A stretch of 64,000 nt of DNA. Origin: Luteococcus peritonei (GTDB lineage: Bacteria; Actinomycetota; Actinomycetes; Propionibacteriales; Propionibacteriaceae). Positions 60,659 to 64,000 of the stretch are shown here, piece by piece. Each line of letters starts with the position of its first letter. Position 1 is the first letter of the stretch. Location: assembly GCF_039526385.1 (NCBI RefSeq), contig NZ_BAAAIX010000015.1, positions 43,406 to 107,405 on the forward strand. Reading direction: 5' to 3'. Under the pieces are notes generated by a model that was given only the letters and a program-made list of their open reading frames with translations, was not told the DNA's origin and ran no database searches. A program made the position numbers and the translations under genes.

Positions 60659-61855
60659 ATGGCGGTGGTGGACAGATGGGCCGGTCTCACGAGGACCCAG
60701 CGCGCGCAGCTGGGTGGCGCGCGCTGGGAGGTGCGCTGGCGTGATGAGGATGGGCGTCAGCATCGCAAGCGGATGGATGGCCATGCAGCTGCCGAAGCCT
60801 TCTTTGCCGCGTCTCACCGGAGGCCTGCCAGCGCTTCCACTGTGCAGGAGGCGTTGGCGCGTGGGTTCGATGCGGGACTTGTGACCGCCCATCGCCTTCG
60901 GGACCTGCATTCACTCACCGTTGCTGATGCCGTGGCGGTCTATGTGGCCAGCAAATCGCACCTGAGCGCACGTGGGCTGGAGAACGTCAAGGTCCACGCC
61001 GGACACGTGACTGATGCGCTGGGTGCGGCGATGATGCACGAGGTGACGCGCGCTCGGGTGCAGGAGTGGGTATCGGACCTGACCTGCTCACCCAGCTCGG
61101 CAGGAAAGAGGCTCACCCTGCTGCGCGCGACTTTTCGACTCATGGGCATGCCGGACCCTTCGGTAGGCGTCGCAGTTCGAGCACCTGCACCGCTGCACGA
61201 GCCGTTGAGTTTGCAGGATGTCGCTGCCATTGCCCGAACTTCGCGCACGCCGACACCAAGCAAGCACGGACCCAAGCAGGAGCGGGCCAACGCGGACACC
61301 TACCACGCACTCATTCTCGTGATGGGGGTGCTCGGGCTGCGAGTGTCGGAGGCAGCCGCGCTGAGGTGCCGCCACGTGGAGAAAAACACCCTCCTTGTCC
61401 CCGGAACCAAGACCTCCACATCTCGACGCCGGTTGACTGTTCCGGCGTCAGTCATGGCTCGGCTGCATGGACTGGTGGGGGAGCGAGGACCGGATGAGCT
61501 GCTCTTCCAGACCTCGACTGGGACTGCATTCACCCGGGAAAAAATCGGTGTCATCGTGCGTGATGCGAGCGAGCGAGCGATTGGACGGCGCATCTCCCCA
61601 CATCAACTTCGTCACGCGGCTGCTGCTGCGATGCTGGAGCGCACCCACGGCAACTTGCCCGTCGTCTCTCGCGCGCTTGGTCACGCCAGCACAGCGGTGA
61701 CGGCGGCTGTCTACGGGGCTGTCACGGACGCGGCGGTGGGCAGCGCACTGGCGAAGGTGGCGCTTGACTTCGACGCCATCCTCGACCCCGATTCAGCGTC
61801 ACGGTTCGCGGCAGCACAGGAGCATGTGTCACTGGTTCCCGACGAGGATTTCTGA
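60659..61855 (+). CDS. int: Tyrosine recombinase (integrase) of the element
   Basis: A 398-residue integrase. Catalytic residues are seen in order: Arg in GVLGLRVSEAAAL (about 226), HxxR in SPHQLRHAAAA (about 312-315), the late His in ALGHAST (about 341) and Tyr in TAAVYGAVT (about 351). The N-terminal arm-binding and core-binding domains fill residues 1-190. It ends 79 bp before the right attachment repeat. TAGGCT lies 5-6 nt before the ATG (leaderless). It should integrate and, with a helper, excise the element at tRNA-Pro. Confidence 0.92.
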   Translation: MAVVDRWAGLTRTQRAQLGGARWEVRWRDEDGRQHRKRMDGHAAAEAFFAASHRRPASASTVQEALARGFDAGLVTAHRLRDLHSLTVADAVAVYVASKSHLSARGLENVKVHAGHVTDALGAAMMHEVTRARVQEWVSDLTCSPSSAGKRLTLLRATFRLMGMPDPSVGVAVRAPAPLHEPLSLQDVAAIARTSRTPTPSKHGPKQERANADTYHALILVMGVLGLRVSEAAALRCRHVEKNTLLVPGTKTSTSRRRLTVPASVMARLHGLVGERGPDELLFQTSTGTAFTREKIGVIVRDASERAIGRRISPHQLRHAAAAAMLERTHGNLPVVSRALGHASTAVTAAVYGAVTDAAVGSALAKVALDFDAILDPDSASRFAAAQEHVSLVPDEDF

Positions 61856-61863
61856 CACTGTCC

Positions 61864-61894
61864 GAGGCCATGTGTTACATCCACGGTGTTACAT
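61864..61894 (+). repeat. Right arm-type direct repeat (candidate integrase binding sites)
   Basis: GAGGCCA followed by two GTGTTACAT boxes 14 bp apart (61872-61880, 61886-61894), matching 35541-35570. Confidence 0.65.
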
Positions 61895-61933
61895 GTAGGG
61901 CATAAGGCGTAGTGAATCGAACCTTTGGACAAT

Positions 61934-61977
61934 CTTTGGGAGCAGGAGACCGCAGGTTCGAGTCCTGTCGCCCCGAC
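61934..61977 (+). repeat. attR: right 44-bp attachment repeat
   Basis: Exact copy of the tRNA-Pro 3' part (35378-35421). The 5' half of the tRNA is missing here, so it is no second tRNA gene. Confidence 0.93.
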
Positions 61978-61997
61978 CAATTGAAGAGCTTCATCTG

Positions 61998-62037
61998 ACA
62001 AGGCGTTTCTCCTAGTTGACTAGGGGGAACGCCTTGT
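61998..62037. terminator. Hairpin after attR
   Basis: ACAAGGCGTT / AACGCCTTGT (61998-62007, 62028-62037) with an inner CCTAGT/ACTAGG stem. Probably the original terminator downstream of the attachment site or part of the second element. Confidence 0.6.
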
Positions 62038-62129
62038 TCCATGTTTCGGTCCGATGAGCACCAAGGGGCCTCCGAGGGACTTGTGGGGACATTCATCTCC
62101 CACGTATCTCCCACGACGAGAGGCTCGAC

Positions 62130-63362
62130 ATGACGACGAAGCGGACAACCTCATCACCGACCAGCAATGGGGGAAACGCCAGTGACTTGCGTTCTCCCCA
62201 AGGGGAACGCTCCAAGCGCCGCGGGCGCTCCAAACGGGGCTTTGGACGTTTGGACAAGCTTCCCTCCGGGAAGTGGCGTGCCCGGTATCTGGGCCCAGAT
62301 GGTCAGGTGCACTCGGCAGATCACACGTTCGTGGCCAAGATCGACGCCGAAGGTTGGCTCGTCGACATCGAGCGCTCGATCAGTCGGGGCGAGTGGCAGC
62401 CCCCCGTGGCTCCCCAGCCCGAGCTGGTGAAGGAGGAAGCTCCGGTCGAGATGGTGTTCCGAGACCTGGCCCGCGACGAGGTGGCCCGACGTGATCTGAC
62501 ACCGAGGACGAGGGCTCTGTACGAGAGTCTGTTGGATCGGCTGATCCTTCCCGAGTTTGGCGATCAGGCGGTGGCGTCGATCACGCCGAAACAGGTTCGC
62601 GCGTGGTTCGACCGGATGGGGCCGGAACGGGCCACGCAACGAAGCCACGCCTACGCGCTGCTCAAGTCCTTGCTGGCGGTGTGTGTGGACGAGGAGTTGA
62701 TTGTCGCCAATCCCTGCCGTATCCGTTCGGCGGGCCGGCGCAAGACCACCAGGGCGATGCAGCCGGCGACGGTGGCCGAGCTCACCCGTGTGGCCGATCG
62801 GTTGCCACCGGGGCAGGCGCTTCCCGTGCTGTTGGCCGCGTGGTGTGGGCTTCGTTCTGGGGAGGTGCGCGCGCTCCGGGTGGGGGACGTCGACACCGCG
62901 ACCGGATGGATCCACGTTCGTCAGGGCGTGACGCGGATCAAGGGGCAGGTGATCGTGGGTCCGCCCAAGACACCTGCGGCGATCCGGGATGTTGGTATCC
63001 CGCCGCATCTGCTGCCGGCGCTTCGCGAGTGGCGTGCAGGTCTGGGGGAGCGGAGGGCGCGCTCTGCGTACTTCTTCCCTGGTCGCAGTGAGCTGCCGAT
63101 GAGTGAGAAGGCGCTGCGGTATGCCTTCGACCAGGCACGCGACGTGATGGACCGGCACGATCTTACGTTCCATGACCTGCGGCACACTGCCGCCACGATG
63201 GCCGCGCAGAATGGCGCCACGACCGCCGAGTTGATGGCGCGCATGGGGCACACGACGGCCCAGATGGCGATGCGCTACCAGCACGCCAGCCGGCAGCGCG
63301 AACAACTCCTAGCAGAGCGATTGGCCGAGCTGGCCCGCGGTGGCGATGGCGCGGCCGAGTAG
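62130..63362 (+). CDS. Second tyrosine recombinase (integrase)
   Basis: A 410-residue integrase of a different subgroup from the first. It has a basic N-terminus, an AP2-like arm domain (GRLDKLPSGKWRARYLGPDG), a SAM-like core domain and the catalytic set CGLRSGEV (about 240), FHDLRHTAAT (about 347), MGHTTAQ (about 372) and Tyr in MRYQHAS (about 383). It lies directly beyond attR and points away from the first element, so it probably belongs to another element at the same tRNA. Confidence 0.9.
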   Translation: MTTKRTTSSPTSNGGNASDLRSPQGERSKRRGRSKRGFGRLDKLPSGKWRARYLGPDGQVHSADHTFVAKIDAEGWLVDIERSISRGEWQPPVAPQPELVKEEAPVEMVFRDLARDEVARRDLTPRTRALYESLLDRLILPEFGDQAVASITPKQVRAWFDRMGPERATQRSHAYALLKSLLAVCVDEELIVANPCRIRSAGRRKTTRAMQPATVAELTRVADRLPPGQALPVLLAAWCGLRSGEVRALRVGDVDTATGWIHVRQGVTRIKGQVIVGPPKTPAAIRDVGIPPHLLPALREWRAGLGERRARSAYFFPGRSELPMSEKALRYAFDQARDVMDRHDLTFHDLRHTAATMAAQNGATTAELMARMGHTTAQMAMRYQHASRQREQLLAERLAELARGGDGAAE

Positions 63363-63401
63363 GTGTCGATCACGTGAGAGTGCGTGACGGCTTGGGCGGG
63401 C

Positions 63402-63587
63402 ATGGAGCATCCACGGCGAGAGATTGAGGTCGAGACTGTGCAGTCGGCTGCGCGGCGGCTGGGGGTGTGTCCCAAGACGGTGCGTCGGATGATCTCTGAC
63501 GGGAGACTTCCGGCGTACCGTCTTGGCCCACGGATGCTGCGCCTGGACCGGGCAGATGTCGACCGCCTGTTGCAACGGGCGTCCTGA
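63402..63587 (+). CDS. xis: Excisionase-type HTH protein
   Basis: A 61-residue DNA-binding protein of the excisionase family from ATG 63402: VQSAARRLGVCPKTVRRMIS, then DGRLPAYRLGPRMLRL and DRADVDRLL. A GTG at 63384 would add six residues. It follows the second integrase by 39 bp and likely controls excision of that element. Confidence 0.75.
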   Translation: MEHPRREIEVETVQSAARRLGVCPKTVRRMISDGRLPAYRLGPRMLRLDRADVDRLLQRAS

Positions 63588-63700
63588 ACGTCGGGCACCA
63601 ATATCTGCCGGTTGCTCGGCGCTGACGACCGAGTTGGGCCGCTCGCCGGGCCCGGCCCAGTTGCCTACCACGATCTTGTCCAGACCGGCGCTGCTATCGG

Positions 63701-63958
63701 TCAGTTCCAGTGTGAGGGCGTGTGCAGGGCGGAGGGCAGGCGGGTGCTGCCGTTGCCGCGGGCCGCATCCACCTGTTGCTGAGTGAGGAAGATCGCGCCA
63801 CGCAGGTCGGCCCCCGACCGGTTGGCGTCGCGCAGGTCTGCGCCCAGCAGATCGGTCCGGTCGAAGGTTGCGCCTCGCAGATCGGCGGCGATCAGCAGGG
63901 CGCTGCGCAGGCAGTGACGGTCGAGGGGACTGCCCCGGGTTTGGTTGACACTGACATC
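63701..63958 (-). pseudogene. Pentapeptide-repeat protein remnant
   Basis: The minus frame reads DLRGATFDRTDLLGADLRDA, then NRSGADLRGAIFLTQQQ and RLPSALHTPSHW, the normal C-terminus of actinobacterial pentapeptide-repeat proteins. The frame is closed by a stop at 63959-63961 and has no start, so only the end of the gene is left. The break falls where an IS-like end begins. 63588-63700 holds no gene. Confidence 0.65.
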
Positions 63959-64000
63959 TCAGGTCCGTGAGGGCCTGGTGAGAGGATGCATGTCATGCCC
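63928..64000 (+). mobile_element. Possible left end of an IS3-family insertion sequence (runs off the window)
   Basis: GGACTGCCCCGGGTTTGGTT resembles the terminal repeat of IS3-type elements in this group, and AGAGG before ATG 63988/63995 (encoding MP..., as many IS3 OrfA proteins begin) could start its transposase. Only 70 bp are visible, so this is tentative. Confidence 0.4.

Larger units (their letters stand above)
35378..61977. mobile_element. Integrative element in tRNA-Pro, primase-polymerase/FtsK type
   Basis: The boundaries are the exact 44-bp direct repeats 35378-35421 and 61934-61977. Contents: integrase at the right end, replication protein with primase-polymerase and helicase domains, an iteron-type origin candidate, an FtsK-type translocase, a serine resolvase, restriction-modification genes, regulators and many small genes of unknown function. 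Codons are visibly less G+C-rich than in the flanks. The set resembles actinomycete integrative and conjugative elements that replicate and transfer as double-stranded DNA; self-transfer is inferred. Confidence 0.88.

Noticed and set aside
61934..61977. A second tRNA-Pro gene
   Set aside because: Only the 3' 44 bp are present; acceptor 5' strand and D arm are missing, so it is an attachment repeat.

Overview
The window is the chromosome of a high-G+C actinobacterium. Third codon positions are almost all G or C, many genes seem leaderless (TANNNT about 6-7 nt before ATG), and there is a mycothiol-type nitroreductase homologue, a LysX-type lysyl-phosphatidylglycerol synthase fused to lysyl-tRNA synthetase, and an Eis-like acetyltransferase. 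Gene content fits Propionibacteriales or a relative; this is inference, as no rRNA or species marker is present.

Layout, 1-35.3 kb (core chromosome). A hexuronate operon (uxaC, a fructuronate-reductase-like gene, a KDG-kinase-like gene) is followed by an OsmC protein and a secreted WGxxGxxG protein. Then come a pyrimidine operon (pyrR-pyrB-pyrC, minus) with a likely PyrR-binding hairpin over the pyrR ribosome binding site, and a complete assimilatory sulfate operon: cysteine-containing leader peptide, sulfite reductase, cysH, cysD, cysN, small membrane protein, TauE/SafE transporter, sirohydrochlorin chelatase. Next are a DUF4097 protein with a ribbon-helix-helix regulator and a palindromic operator, aminopeptidase N, a DsbA-like reductase, an alanine/glycine:cation symporter, DNA ligase LigA, Eis-like GNAT, RpiB, an Nei-type glycosylase, LysX, an alpha/beta hydrolase, a DJ-1/PfpI protein and a YidD-like protein.

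35.4-62.0 kb (integrative element). A tRNA-Pro(TGG) gene marks the left edge. Its last 44 bp are repeated exactly at 61934-61977, just past a tyrosine integrase gene, so 35378-61977 is an integrated element of about 26.6 kb. Imperfect direct repeats with two GTGTTACA boxes lie just inside both ends (likely integrase arm sites). From left to right the element carries: a PstI/BsuBI-type restriction-modification operon; genes of unknown function including a leucine-rich-repeat-variant-like protein with an N-terminal cysteine cluster; a protein with a sigma-region-4-like HTH; a strong promoter and structured leader; a small HTH protein and a large primase-polymerase/helicase; an iteron-rich nested inverted repeat that looks like a replication origin; three terminator-separated blocks of small unknown, secreted or membrane genes plus an FtsK-type DNA translocase; a truncated-anchor surface protein; lipoproteins; a serine resolvase; and a defence-like cargo (AlbA_2 protein, DUF3883 nuclease). 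Four units share a fixed upstream module, TTTCCG-15 nt-GGGTCA followed by a hairpin. The element resembles an actinomycete integrative conjugative element (replicative, with FtsK-type transfer) but uses a primase-polymerase. PstI sites (CTGCAG) are common in the neighbouring chromosome and I found none inside the element.

62.0-64 kb. A second tyrosine integrase and an excisionase-like HTH protein follow the right attachment site directly, suggesting a second, older element at the same tRNA site. The window ends in a pentapeptide-repeat remnant that appears to be cut by the end of an IS3-like insertion sequence.
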